This document shows positions 1-10,271 of a stretch of DNA of 64,000 bases, piece by piece. Position 1 is the stretch's first letter. Each line of letters begins with the position of its first letter. Source of the stretch: Dendrolimus kikuchii (Eukaryota; Arthropoda; Insecta; Lepidoptera; Lasiocampidae); the NCBI GenBank assembly GCA_019925095.2, contig CM034406.1, positions 8,683,388 through 8,747,387 of the forward strand, read 5' to 3'. The position numbers and the translations under genes are program-made. Below the pieces are notes generated by a model, which did no database searches, was not told the origin of the DNA, and was given only the letters and a program-made list of their open reading frames with translations.

Positions 1-480
1 ACATAGTACAACAGCATTAAGAAAAGAATGTAAGCCATCGTTTTAGTGAAAACTGTAACCTAATAAGAAAATTTTTATGCATCCGAGCAACTTCGAACCG
101 CTCTCGGGAAAACTCCCGCGGGATTCCTAGGATAAAAAATATCATTAATTTTATTACATTGAATTTGTTACGATCAGTAAAAAAAATACACTGGAATTCG
201 AATTTCTTTTTTTAATTTTAAATCATTGCCAGAAGAATTCCCACAAGGTTCCGGGATAAAGAGTAACGCAGTTGTTCAGTGAAAACCGCTTCGAAATCGG
301 CCTAATAGTTTTCACGTGAAACCCGAACAAACAGAGAGACAAGAAATCTAAAAAAAAATACATAGTGTTCTCCGTCATTAATGTTGTATGTTCCCGTTAA
401 TCCCGTCCTGTTGTTTTTTTTTATTAGCTTCAATTTATATAGACACAGTATGTTTAGAATTTTATTATATTATAGAGTTT
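1..480 (+). repeat. Dispersed repeat family A, headless copy
   Basis: The block contains the recurring motifs 'actcccgcgggattcc', 'gaaaaccgcttcgaaatcgg' and a tail ending near 'tagaattttattatatta'. The same order of motifs recurs at 2196-2520, 41490-41640, 47193-47600, 58735-59015 (reverse) and 60586-61410. No coding capacity is seen. The family resembles non-autonomous repeats very common in Lepidoptera; the class (SINE, LINE tail or Helitron derivative) is not resolved here. Confidence 0.6.
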
Positions 481-1247
481 AAGGTGTGCAACATTTTTAA
501 AGACTACTAGAACTAGACATACTTGAAAAATGAATAGAATACATTAAAATTCAATTTTAACTTAACCTACCCTGTTTTGAACAGAATACTGTTATGATCA
601 AAAAATAGTATATTACTTACACCAGATAGTGTGGTGATGACTCAAACAACCTTTACTGCAGGTCTTATTCTGTTACGGTTTTTTAATATAATATAGCGAA
701 TCTAATTAAAATAATATTTTGCTTCTAAAAACCATTATATTTGACTTGTTCTTACAGAAATTTCTCACAAGTGACTTTTAAAAACAAGTTATCACATTAG
801 ATCATAAATAAAAAATAAATAAAATATTCTATAAAGTTCCAAAACATTCAATAACAATTAGAAATATAATAAGTAGAAGTATGTGAACAGGACGTGAAGT
901 AGAGTGCGAGGAATGTTTACCAGCATGCACAGAAATTGAATTCTACGAGCATCTCAGCACAGCGCCTCTCAAAAGAAATCTTGTCAAGCGATTTGCCAAG
1001 ACGATTAACAAGACAACTGAGTATTTCACGTAACTATCCATATTAATCCGCATCCATATTGACCAAAATGATCATCATAGCAGTAGATGCTATGATGATC
1101 ATCATAGCATCTACCCAGCTTTCTTATGGGGTTAGAGATATAGATTATTTTATATTGGGGTCAAATTGAAGTGTGCAGTTGAAACCAGTAAATAGTAGTT
1201 TAAGAACTCGACCAGGGTTCTAAAGCTGCAACTTTTGCAGATTTGTA
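481..1247. other. AT-rich non-coding stretch
   Basis: No gene, RNA or recognisable element is seen. The only structure is an inverted repeat and palindrome at 1068-1114, listed separately. Confidence 0.5.
1068..1114. repeat. Overlapping hairpin and perfect 32-nt palindrome
   Basis: 1068-1082 pairs perfectly with 1088-1102 (15-bp stem, 5-nt loop), and 1083-1114 is a perfect 32-nt palindrome (16-nt arms, no loop). The two structures share 1088-1102 and are mutually exclusive. Confidence 0.85.
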
Positions 1248-1493
1248 CCTTATACTACTAATATATAAAGCTGAAGAGTTTGTTTGCTTGAACGCTCTAA
1301 TCCCAGGAACTGCTGGCCTGATTTGAAAAATTATTTCAGTTTTAGATAACCCAAGAGGCCAGAGAGATAAGACCAATAGGAACAGAGCACCGATGAACAA
1401 TATTTAAAAAAAAACTTACTAAATACTACTAAAAAAACTAACTTACTTTTTCTTTACTATTCCACGCGGACGAAATCGCGGGCAGAAGCTAGT
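1248..1493 (+). mobile_element. Short Helitron-like non-autonomous element
   Basis: The left end reads 'tactaatatataaagctgaa', close to the common lepidopteran Helitron 5' end. The right end reads 'cgaaatcgcgggcagaag' followed by CTAGT at 1489-1493, preceded by GC-rich bases that can fold; CTAG-type ends with an upstream hairpin are typical of Helitrons. No Rep/helicase coding sequence is present. Family recognition is from memory and the exact left boundary is uncertain. Confidence 0.5.
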
Positions 1494-2195
1494 TACAAAT
1501 ATGACAAGTATCAAAATAAAGTGGAACTTTATGCTATGTAGGTATTACACCTAGCAGTATAAATCTAGACATGTATCAAATTTCACTAAGCGATTCACCA
1601 AAAGGTATAGGTATGGATAGATAGAATATATAGATAGTGAATAAGTGTGGGTAACTTGGGTGAAATATTTTATAAATAATTAACGCGTTTAATTGTTGTG
1701 ATTTTAATAATAATAAGTTTAAATATTTTAATGTTTACTTACTGTTATAAAAATTTAAGCGCTTCCTTAGCGGCGACACTCTAATTTAATGCCTTTTGAA
1801 GGGTTTCTTTTCAGACACAACGACGATCCTCCTTACCTCTAACCTCCATAATCTTTGTATCATCCTCACCTCGCAAACATTCTTCTATCAGTAGGTATTC
1901 ATTGAACAATACTGTTTCACAAAACCGATCCTTAAGATTAGTTGAGAAAATCCGTGCATATTAATAATACTTTTTTTTATATTGCTTTGCACGGTTTGTT
2001 GATTTAGCCAGCGTCAAGTATCCACGAAGATTCTAGATTGAAAATATGTCAATATTTAATTCTTAATGCGAATATAAATTGTTATTCGTATTTTTTAAAT
2101 AGATCATTTAACTGCAACAATTTTTATTGAGTTATAATTTCATTAATTTTAAACTACGACAGACTGAAAATACTCAGTATATCATATCTATAACT
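1494..2195. other. AT-rich non-coding stretch
   Basis: No supported gene. A short piece near 1830-1870 ('ctccttacctctaacctcc') resembles 28470-28495, so this too probably contains old repeat debris. Confidence 0.4.
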
Positions 2196-2520
2196 AGGAT
2201 ATGCCTGCGACTTCGTCCACGCTCGATTTGAAATTCCTGCGTGATTCCCAGGACAAAAAGTACCACAGTATTTAAAAAATAATATAAGCTATCGTTTTAG
2301 TGAAAATTGTCGGAATAAGTCAATTTTTATGCAACCGAACAACTTCAAACCGCTCCCGGGAAAACTCCCGCGGGATTCCCGGGATAAATATATCACACGT
2401 TTCATTACATAAAATTTGCTATCGATATATTATAATATTATAAAATTCTAAACAGGCCGTGTCTGTACATTGAAGCCAAATTAACAAAAAGCAACTGGAA
2501 TACACTGTATAAACGAAGGA
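2196..2520 (+). repeat. Dispersed repeat family A
   Basis: The copy starts at the head motif 'atgcctgcgacttcgtccac' and keeps the 'gattcccgggataaa' block and the tail 'gccgtgtctgtacattgaag'. It shares its order with copies at 47193 and 60586. Confidence 0.65.
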
Positions 2521-2744
2521 GAACACGAAACATGTTTTTTAGATTTCTTGTCTGTTTGTGCAGGATTCACGTAAAAACTACTGGGCCGGTTTCGAAGGGT
2601 TTTCGACAACCAATTCAAGACATAATCTGCGCTACTTTTTATCCTGGGAATCCCGCAAGAATTTTTCTGGGAATTTTATTTAAAATGACAAGATTAAAAA
2701 AAACTTCGTTTAAAAAAACCAACTTCAAAAACTAAAAAGTATAA

Positions 2745-3515
2745 AATAACTTATTTCTAAAGCTATTATTATTAATAATAAGAATAAGCCTGAATGGCGC
2801 TCTGTTGTTCGTGCCTACCCCGCAAGGGAACTGGCATGAAGTTATGTATGTATGTATTATTATTAATATATATTATCTAAAACATGTTAAAGTCGGTGCT
2901 TAGTAATTTTCAAAATATAGTAATTTTCATGTTTTACTTTGCACCGACTTCAAGATCTTTTAGATAATATATATTAATAATAACAGCTTTAGAAATAAGT
3001 TATTTTATACTTTTTAATTTAGTTTTGAAGTCGGTTTTTTTAAACGAAGTATTTTTATTTTTTTGTTACTTTTTAGTGTCTAGCTATGTATGGGTAGACC
3101 TACGAAAGATGCCGCACTCCTAAAAAAATATAGGTCCCAAGAAACGGAATCAAAAAAATGTTCGTAAAATGAAAACTACTGGGCCAAACTATGTCAAATT
3201 TTTAGGGGACCAAATGGTAGCTATTCTGCGTCGAACAAAAAAAGAATCACGTATAAATCGGATCATAACACTCAGAGTAATCGGTGTACATATGGAACGG
3301 AATGGAAATTTTTTCATAAAAATGTTCATAAAATGAAAACTACTGGGCCAAACTATGTCAAATTTTTAGGGCACCAAATGGCAAATAGACCGCGTCGAAC
3401 AAAAAAAGAATCACGTAAATCGGATCATAAATCTCGGAGTAATCGGTGAACATACATAAAAAAAACAAGATCCCGACGAATTGAGAACCTCCTCCTTTTT
3501 TTAAAGTCGGTTAAA
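2745..3515. mobile_element. hAT-associated non-autonomous repeat (family H)
   Basis: From about 2990 this matches 23400-23945 almost motif for motif: 'gggtagacctacgaa', 'aaactactgggccaaact', 'gaacctcctcctttttt' and the terminal 'aagtcggttaaaaa'. The other copy lies directly downstream of a hAT transposase remnant, so this is inferred to be a deletion derivative. The left part (2857-2990) is a long inverted repeat containing 'aaagtcggtgc' and 'gcaccgacttcaa'. A LINE fragment at 2778-2854 interrupts it. Confidence 0.55.
2778..2854 (+). mobile_element. 77-bp LINE 3' end with 14-bp target-site duplication
   Basis: The insert carries 'gcctaccccgcaagggaact' and ends in a TATG-type repeat, identical in type to the 3' end of the LINE at 32717-33581. 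It is flanked by perfect copies of TATTATTATTAATA at 2764-2777 and 2855-2868. Removing the insert restores the family H sequence seen (in reverse) near 23388-23420. Confidence 0.85.
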
Positions 3516-3884
3516 AAATTGAAATCCAATGTGATTTTTTCACTTGCTGCTAGCAAATTTTATGTAATAAAATGTGCGTTTCTTGTGATATATAAAGTTA
3601 CTAATTATTTTAGGGAAAACATGCTAGTGATAAATTTCTATTTCGAAGATAGCACGTTCATGAGATTCACAAAAGGTGAAATATTTGGCCTTACAGAATT
3701 CCTATGTAAGTTTCAAATTAATTTTTATGTAATACGTAGGTTTTTATTTTTATTTTACAAGTTTACAGTGAGACCTTATAATAATAATTACAGTTTCGGT
3801 TATTTTTCTGAAGGTTGGCCACCGTTTTAAGGTGTCTTATTAGGTACAAAAGTTTTATTTAATTGACTATTTATATTGCCGGAG
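3516..3884. other. AT-rich non-coding stretch
   Basis: A 103-codon open frame spans 3519-3830 but is low-complexity F/Y/K-rich and matches no family I recognise. I do not call it a gene. Confidence 0.4.
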
Positions 3885-4195
3885 ATAAACATACTAGCTG
3901 TCTACATGATGGTAAGTGGCTACTTTTGCCTATGCATATCTACAACACCAGTAGTGTTACCATCGCTATGCCGGCCTCGAAAGCGTAAGCCACCTAGAAC
4001 GAGTATAAACCACCCTCTATGGTACAGCTGTCGGAATACCACAGCTGGGAAATTATTCCAAATACCTATATCGCACAAGAGTACCTATGAGGACTTGTCA
4101 CGTGACTTGAGCGTAACGGCTCAAAGATGCGAGTATCAACATCCGGCTTATGAGGTAGACAGAAGACGTCCACCCCCATCCTAAATAGTTTCTTA
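3885..4195 (+). repeat. Dispersed repeat family B
   Basis: It carries 'acatgatggtaagtggctac' and then 'atatctacaacaccagtagt', the same layout as the copies at 60215-60545 and 60993-61300 ('cctgatgtgaagcggttacc' then 'ggacatttctaacaccaaag'). It is probably the tail of a lepidopteran non-LTR element or SINE; the class is inferred. Confidence 0.5.
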
Positions 4196-5023
4196 GAACA
4201 TCCATCATACAGACAATTGAAATGCAGAGAGACAAACTTTCTTCGAAGACTAAGACTATTTAAGTATAAACATGGAAAAAGAATTTCTTCCATGGTATAA
4301 GTAGTATCTGGTCAATGGTCATCCGCAAATTGAACAGTGCGATATTGCGTCGTGTGTAGATGTTTAAGCTGATAATACAATTAAAATACTCGATTTCAGC
4401 CAATACTGGCGGATTATTAGGTCTTTGTATGGGATTCAGTGTAATGAGCGCAGTGGAATTACTTTACTACTTAACATTGAGAGCTTTATGCATCGCGCGA
4501 CACAGACGACCAAAACAACCGTTTGCGCAGTAAACTTACTGAACAATGGCAATCACTGCTGTTGATAGATGAAATGAAACGTGTCAACTATTTAACCCCA
4601 AAATAAATTAAATATTAATATTTCTTCTAGACTTTTATTTTCCTGCCAAACTTCTACGCGACTCCGTTCCCGTAAACTATAGGGTTGTAATAATACGATA
4701 GGCAATGTATTCGAAATAACATAAATGAAACTAAAAATGTAAGTTGTAAATAACAAGTATAATTTAAACATAAAACTAATTTAGTTATACATTTCTTAAA
4801 CTATAATATACAAACAGTCTATAAAAATAATTCTCACTTTCGTGTTGCAATCAAATAAAATTTCATTAAAAGGTTGCATTTAAATTGAATTGGCGATTAT
4901 AATACTTATATCTGAAATAAACTTTCTCTCGACTTTTGTCGGTTTTTATAAATATCCCGTCTCGTTGCCCACGGGAAAAAATATATTATGTCCCCATAAT
5001 ACGTATAAAAAATTTGACATTTA
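4196..5023. other. AT-rich non-coding stretch
   Basis: No gene or repeat boundary is recognised. Confidence 0.4.
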
Positions 5024-6264
5024 AGGCCGCTTGCATGACGTTCCTTAAATTGATTTAAGAAACACTAAACGCATTCAACACCCTTAAATACGATTAGCGT
5101 CTTGCACAACGTAAAATTTACCGGTAAATATGTTTAAAGAACTGTCAAAGTTAATCATCCAAAAATGGGTATTTAACTGCCTTAAACGCGTTTAAGGACA
5201 AAAAAATGTTGAGTAACCTCTTTTCATAAATTAATATTTACTATTTTTTATGAAATTGTCACTTATTAAAAAGACAATTACAGATTGTCACTCGTATATT
5301 ATTTGCTTTAATTATTTTTCTCAATTCTAAATACCCATTATTCGTACAAACTTTAACATGGTAGCAGAGTAATAAAGTTAAGGATTTGGATGCGGTAAAG
5401 ATATTTTAACTTGGAAAAAATAATTACAATATTCTAGTATTGTACTCGACCTGACGTTCACCATGGATAAGGCGATCTCAGAGGCTTCTAAGGTACAAAT
5501 AATGCACCTAGATGGTAAAAACTATAAGCATTGGTGGTATCGTATTGAGACAGTGTGTAGGGCAATACCCGGCACTGAAGAAATTTTGCAAGGAAAACTT
5601 CAAAAGCTCGACGAGCCTGTAGCATCTGACGATGCAGAAGTTAAAGCAAAATATGTAATAAATTTACAACAATTTATAAAAATTAACTGTGTCGTTTTAA
5701 CTCTGATGACGGATGAGATTCTAGAACAAGTTATACGATATAAAAGCGCTAAAGAAGTATGTGATGAGCTAGAACGCCTATATAATGGAAGCAGCGAAGA
5801 CAAACCTGTGATCTTTATCTAAAATTCCTTTGATTATAAAAAGGACCCTGAACAAGAGATGGGAAAGCGTAATTATATCAGTATTAAAGAACATTTCAAC
5901 AACTGTTTTCATAAATTAATATTTATTATTCTTTATGAAATTGTAAGTTATTAAAAAGTCAATTACATATTGTCACTCGTATATTATTTGCTTAATTATT
6001 TATCTCAATGCTAAATATCCATAAAATCGAGAATAAAACAACACAGCAAAAAATCATTTTTCAGGTTGCCGCCAAAAATTCTGAAGTAAACCTAACCAAA
6101 CGAACGAAATTTCAAATGTCAAGTTGACATTGGCCAACTAAAATCCCTTTTTACGCAAGAAATAACTAACATTAAACCTAAATTTCGTAAGTTTGTCCGA
6201 AAATATGGATCGCCGCGTGAAACGGAACACATCTGGCCGTTTTACCGACGGCATAAATACATTT
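5024..6264 (+). mobile_element. Composite TIR element copy 1, with captured copia LTR-gag
   Basis: The left terminus AGGCCGCTTGCATGACG matches the inverted termini of the complete copy at 11148-12513. Inside, a 152-bp LTR-like unit (5207-5358) is followed directly by TGGTAGCAGAG (5359-5369), a primer-binding-site-like motif, then a gag N-terminal ORF (5463-5822), then a second LTR-like unit beginning near 5904. The right end is missing because copy 3 is inserted after 'acattt' at 6264. In copy 2 the same place reads through into 'aactaaataacatggg'. Confidence 0.7.
5463..5822 (+). pseudogene. copia-type gag N-terminal fragment
   Basis: The 119-codon frame resembles the start of copia Gag: the 'LDGKNYKHWWYRIE' motif typical of gag N-terminal domains (DUF4219/UBN2 type), then 'LEQVIRYKSAKEVCDELERL'. 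It ends just after 'LYNGSSEDKP'; the bases after the stop still look gag-like in another frame, so a frameshift truncated it. There is no zinc knuckle, protease, integrase or reverse transcriptase. A near-identical copy is at about 11588-11944, where a 3-base change removes one Gln of a QQ pair and the ATG is changed to AAG. Confidence 0.75.
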
Positions 6265-6533
6265 AGGGCCGCTTGCATGACGTTCCTTAAATTGATTTAA
6301 GAAACACTAAACGCATTCAACACCCTTAAATACGATTAGCGTCTTGCACAACGCAAAATTTACCGGTAAATATGTTTAAAGAACTGTCAAAGTTAATCAT
6401 CCAAAAATGGGTATTTAAATGCCTTAAACGCGTTTAAGGACAAAAAAATGTTGAGTAATCTCTTTTCATAAATTAATATTTACTATTTTTTATGAAATTG
6501 TCACTTATTAAAAAGTCAATTACATATTGTCAC
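6265..6533 (+). mobile_element. Composite TIR element copy 3, 5' part only
   Basis: It starts AGGGCCGCTTGCATGACG and runs through the subterminal region into the captured LTR ('tgttgagtaatctcttttc' at about 6449), stopping inside it at 6533 where a different copia element begins. It is inserted in the 3' part of copy 1. No 3' half is found in the window. Confidence 0.7.
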
Positions 6534-6715
6534 TGTTGGAGAAATATATTATGTGGTAATACTCAAATGCATATAAAACTAAATTATATTATTTGTAGAT
6601 TGGTCACACTGTTTTTTTCTTCTGCTTATTACAAAATGTCTGTTCTAAATGTTTGTCGTAATAAACTTGATTTTAATATTAATATTTTTCAATTCAAAGG
6701 CCTATAACCTTAACA
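6534..6715 (+). repeat. 5' LTR of copia element B
   Basis: The 182-bp unit begins TGTTGG and ends AACA. Its stretch from about 6577 to 6650 is repeated at 10199-10271, which is what remains of the 3' LTR. The PBS abuts at 6716. Confidence 0.8.
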
Positions 6716-6781
6716 GGTTATGGGCCCAGAAGAGTTTCCACTACGTTGAAATTGTAAGTAAATACAATTTGATTGTTAATA

Positions 6782-8798
6782 ATGGACAAAGATCCACATT
6801 GCTCAAATTCGAGCTCTGGCGACGATGTTAATGTAAATGCGCACAGTATGGCGGAAAACAAAGTTATCCTCAAAGTTTACATTTGATTCAAAAATTAGAA
6901 GGCAATAATAACTATGCCAATTGGAAGTTTCAAATGAAAATGTTTTTAATCGACGTTGGCTTAGGCATTGTCTATCAACGGATAAATATACTTCTGATGA
7001 GGACGTGCGTGCACTCGCAAAAAATTGTTTAAATATTCATACAAATGTTTATCCTTATGTAAAAAATGCCACCGCGGCCAAAGAAGCCTGGCGAAACATA
7101 TCAAATGCATTTGAAAACCAAAGTATTAGCCGACGATTGGTACTGAAAAGAGCTTTATATAAAAGCACTCTTACTAATCATTCATCAATGGAAGGCTATA
7201 TAGCCCACATAATAGATATTGTACAACAGTTACTTGATATAGGCTGTACCGTTGAAGATGAAGAGTTAGCTGAAGTCTTATTAATTGGATTGCCTGAAGA
7301 ATATGATCCATTGATTTTGGCAATTGAAGGTTCACATTGTAAGCTTTCTTCTGACATAATCATTAACCGATTGAAACAAGGTGATTTTAGAAAACAAGAG
7401 CAGCAAAACATTGGGGTTGCTATGATATCAAAGTCTAAAAGAAAAATAATTTGTCATCATTGTCACAAAGAAGGTGACATTAGGCCAAAATGCCCCATAT
7501 TAAGACCAAAGGTTGAGAAAAATAAACATGAATACCACTGTGACAATACTGTTCAACCGACTGCAGCAATATCTACATGCTTAATGGAAGGTGTTTGTGA
7601 ACCAAACGAATGGTTAGTGGATTCTGGCTGTAGTACACATATGACCATGCGTAAGGACTGGTTGGTAAATTTTTCTAATTGTTCTAATAAAATGGTTAAA
7701 GTTGCCAACAATCAAAATTTGTATAGTAATGGTATTGGTAATGTGAAAGTATTTCTAAATAATAATATTGAAAAAACTGTATGTGATGTATCCTATGTTC
7801 CAGGCATTGCCGCTAATTTGTTATCTGTTAATAAGATTACTCAAAAAGGATATATCTTAATTTTTGACAACAAAGGTTGTAAAGCTTTTGCTAAAGAAGA
7901 TGTTTTTGTTAATGCAAATCCTATTTTTTCAGCATCTAATGTCAATGGTCTGTATAAGCTCAATCAGCAACAGTTTTCACCTGAGTATGCTTGTTCTGGA
8001 AATAATTATGAAAACCAATGTATTAAAAATGGTGAAAATGGGCTGACTGGTAATTGCATTGAATTATGGCACAAGAGATTAGGACATCTTAGTTATAAAG
8101 GTTTAGTTTTACTCCGTGATGGTCTTGCTGAAGGTATCAATTTTAAGGAAGCTTCATTGTTACCATGCATTCCCTGCATTGAGGGCAAGCAAAAAATTGT
8201 ATCATTCCCTAGGGGTAGATCTAGATATACTTCCCAAAAACTAGAATTAATACATTCTGATCTTTGCGGGCCTATGCCAGTACCGAGTTGGGGAAATAAA
8301 AAATGTATTTTAACTTTAACTGATGATTTTTCTAGGAAAACATTTGTATATTTTCTGTATAGTAAAAATCAAACAGAAATTCTTGAAAAATTCCTCCAAT
8401 TTAAAAATTTAGTTGAAAATCAGACAGGTTTAAAGATTAAGAGTGTTAGGACAGATAATGGTCTGGAATATTGCAACAAATCTATAGAAATGTTTTTTAA
8501 TAAAAATGGTATAATTCATGAAACAACAATTCCATATTCACCCCAACAAAATGGGGTTGCGGAACGGTTAAACCGTACTATTATGGAAAAGGTTCGTAGT
8601 ATGTTACATGATTCCGGGTTAGACCAGCGATACTGGGGGGAAGCTGTATTAACTGCTGTATATTTAAAAAATATCGTGCCTACCCCGCAAGGGAACTGGC
8701 GTGAAGTTATGTATGTATGTATATTTAAAAAATATTTGCCCCACAGCATCTTTAAAAAATACTTTACCCGAAGAGTTGTGGTCTGGATCAAAAGTTGA
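6782..8798 (+). pseudogene. copia B gag-protease-integrase region
   Basis: The longest open part is 6921-8798. In order it holds gag (about residues 1-160), a zinc knuckle 'CHHCHKEGDIRPKC' at about residue 179 in which the usual His is Asp, an aspartic protease motif 'WLVDSGCSTHMT' near residue 231, a pre-integrase H-x-H/C-x2-C region ('LWHKRLGHLS', 'CIPCIEGK'), and an integrase core with Asp in 'LIHSDLCGP', Asp in 'VRTDNGLEY' and Glu in 'QQNGVAERLNRT'. The true gag start is probably the ATG at 6782, separated by a stop at about 6882 and a frame change near 6960. The frame is thrown off after 'TAVYLKN' by the insert at 8675. Confidence 0.8.
8675..8718 (+). mobile_element. 44-bp LINE 3' end inside copia B
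   Basis: The insert 'cgtgcctaccccgcaaggga...' ends in TATG repeats and is flanked by perfect 17-bp copies of GTATATTTAAAAAATAT at 8658-8674 and 8719-8735. Insert plus one duplication is 61 bp, giving a +1 frameshift. This matches the change from the upstream to the downstream reading frame. Confidence 0.9.
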
Positions 8799-10198
8799 CT
8801 TGAGTCATTTAAAAGTTTTTGGATGTAAAGCATATGCGTTAATCCCAGATGTGTACCGTAATAAGTTGGATTTTAAATCAAAAGCATATATAATGCTTGG
8901 CTACTGTGAGCACTCTAAAGGTTATAGACTGGGTGATCCTTTAGAACCTGGTAAACTGATTAAAGCAAGGAATGTTATATTTTTGGAAAATATTTCTGGT
9001 ATATCAAGTAATGCTGAAAATGATAATATTTTAAATCCTTTAATTGTTCAGAATAATAATATAATCAATAATTCAACTAATTCACAGTCAGATTGTATTT
9101 CATCAGGGCAAGATGTTTATGGACAATCGGAACAAGATACTAACATTGTAGATAATGATAATAATAATCAAAACTCTAATCAATGTTTAAATGAGACAAA
9201 TGAAGAAAGTTCTAGTGTTGATAGTAATAATGTTGATTGTGAAAGTAGTAATTTAGAACATAATAGTGTTACTAACAGATTAGACCGCCTACGTTCTCGC
9301 CCTGTTTGGATGAAAGATTATATTGTGACTAATGACAATGATCATATAGTCATGTTAAGTACCGAACCTAAATCATATGAAAAAGCTATGTCTTCTAGAT
9401 ATCATAGAGAATGGAAGAATGCAATGGATAATGAATATGAATCTTTAATTAGTAAAAATGTATGGGATTTAGTAGAACGACCTAAAAATAAAAATGTAAT
9501 AAAATGCAAATGGGTGTTTAAGGAAAAGAAAGATGCTTCTGGTAATTTTGAAAAATTCAAGGAAAGGTTAGTTGCTCGAGGGTTTAGTCAACAATATGGT
9601 ATTGATTATACCAGCACATTTGCACCTGTAGTACGACATTCTACTTTAAGATTACTTTTTGCTATTGCTGTTCAACGTGATATGGAAATAGATCACATTG
9701 ATGTTAGTACTGCTTTTTTAAATGGTGAATTAGAGGAAACAATTTATATGGAACAAACAGTTGGGTATGAATGTAAGGAAGCAAATAAAGTTTGTTTGTT
9801 AAAAAAGGGTATATATGGTTTAAAACAAGCCAGTAGGTCTTGGAATAAAAAAGTAGATGAAGTATTAACTTCAATTGGTTTTACGAGGTCAAAATGTGAG
9901 AACTGTATTTATGTAAAACAATGTGACAGTAAATTTATAATTATAGCTCTTTATGTTGATGATTTTTTTATTTTTAGTGAAAATAGCATAGAGAAACTAA
10001 GATTAATTGCAAAATTAAAAACAGAGTTTGATATTAAAGAATTAGGAGAAGTTAAAAATTGTCTTGGTATTAAAGTATAAAGAGATAAAGATAATGGTAT
10101 TCTTAAATTATCTCAACCAGAATACATAAAAGAGTTATTGGATAAATATGGGATGCTGCAATGTAAACCCTCTGCTACACCCATGGAAGTAAATAACT
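8736..10198 (+). pseudogene. copia B integrase tail and reverse transcriptase
   Basis: The open frame runs to 10080. It covers the integrase C-terminal region ('VFGCKAYALIPD'), an Asn/Ser-rich linker, then the copia-type RT: 'WKNAMDNEYESL', 'CKWVFKEKKD', 'LVARGFSQQYGIDY', 'HIDVSTAFLNGELEE' and the catalytic 'LYVDDFF' box. A TAA at 10078-10080 interrupts it, and the same frame continues as RT thumb-like sequence ('LSQPEYIKELLDKYGM') until it meets LTR sequence. RNase H is absent, so the element could not replicate on its own. Confidence 0.8.
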
Positions 10199-10271
10199 AA
10201 ACTAAATTATATTATTTGTAGATTGGTCACACTGTTTTTTTCTTCTGCTTATTACAAAATGTCTGTTCTAA

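Larger units (their letters stand above)
6534..10271 (+). mobile_element. copia-like LTR retrotransposon (element B), broken
   Basis: The 5' LTR is 6534-6715 (starts TGTTGGAG, ends TTAACA, 182 bp). It is followed by GGTTATGGGCCCAG at 6716-6729, complementary to the anticodon arm of initiator tRNA-Met; use of an internal tRNA-iMet site is known for Drosophila copia. The coding region starts near 6782 and runs to about 10198. The 3' LTR survives only as 10199-10271, joined straight to the reverse transcriptase tail, so the RNase H region and both 3' LTR ends are lost. Damage: an early stop and frame change in gag (6882-6975), a LINE micro-insertion at 8675-8718 and a stop at 10078-10080. Confidence 0.85.

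Noticed and set aside
3519..3830. 103-codon plus-strand frame
   Set aside because: Phe/Tyr-rich translation of AT-rich DNA beside a repeat, with no recognisable domain or splice context.
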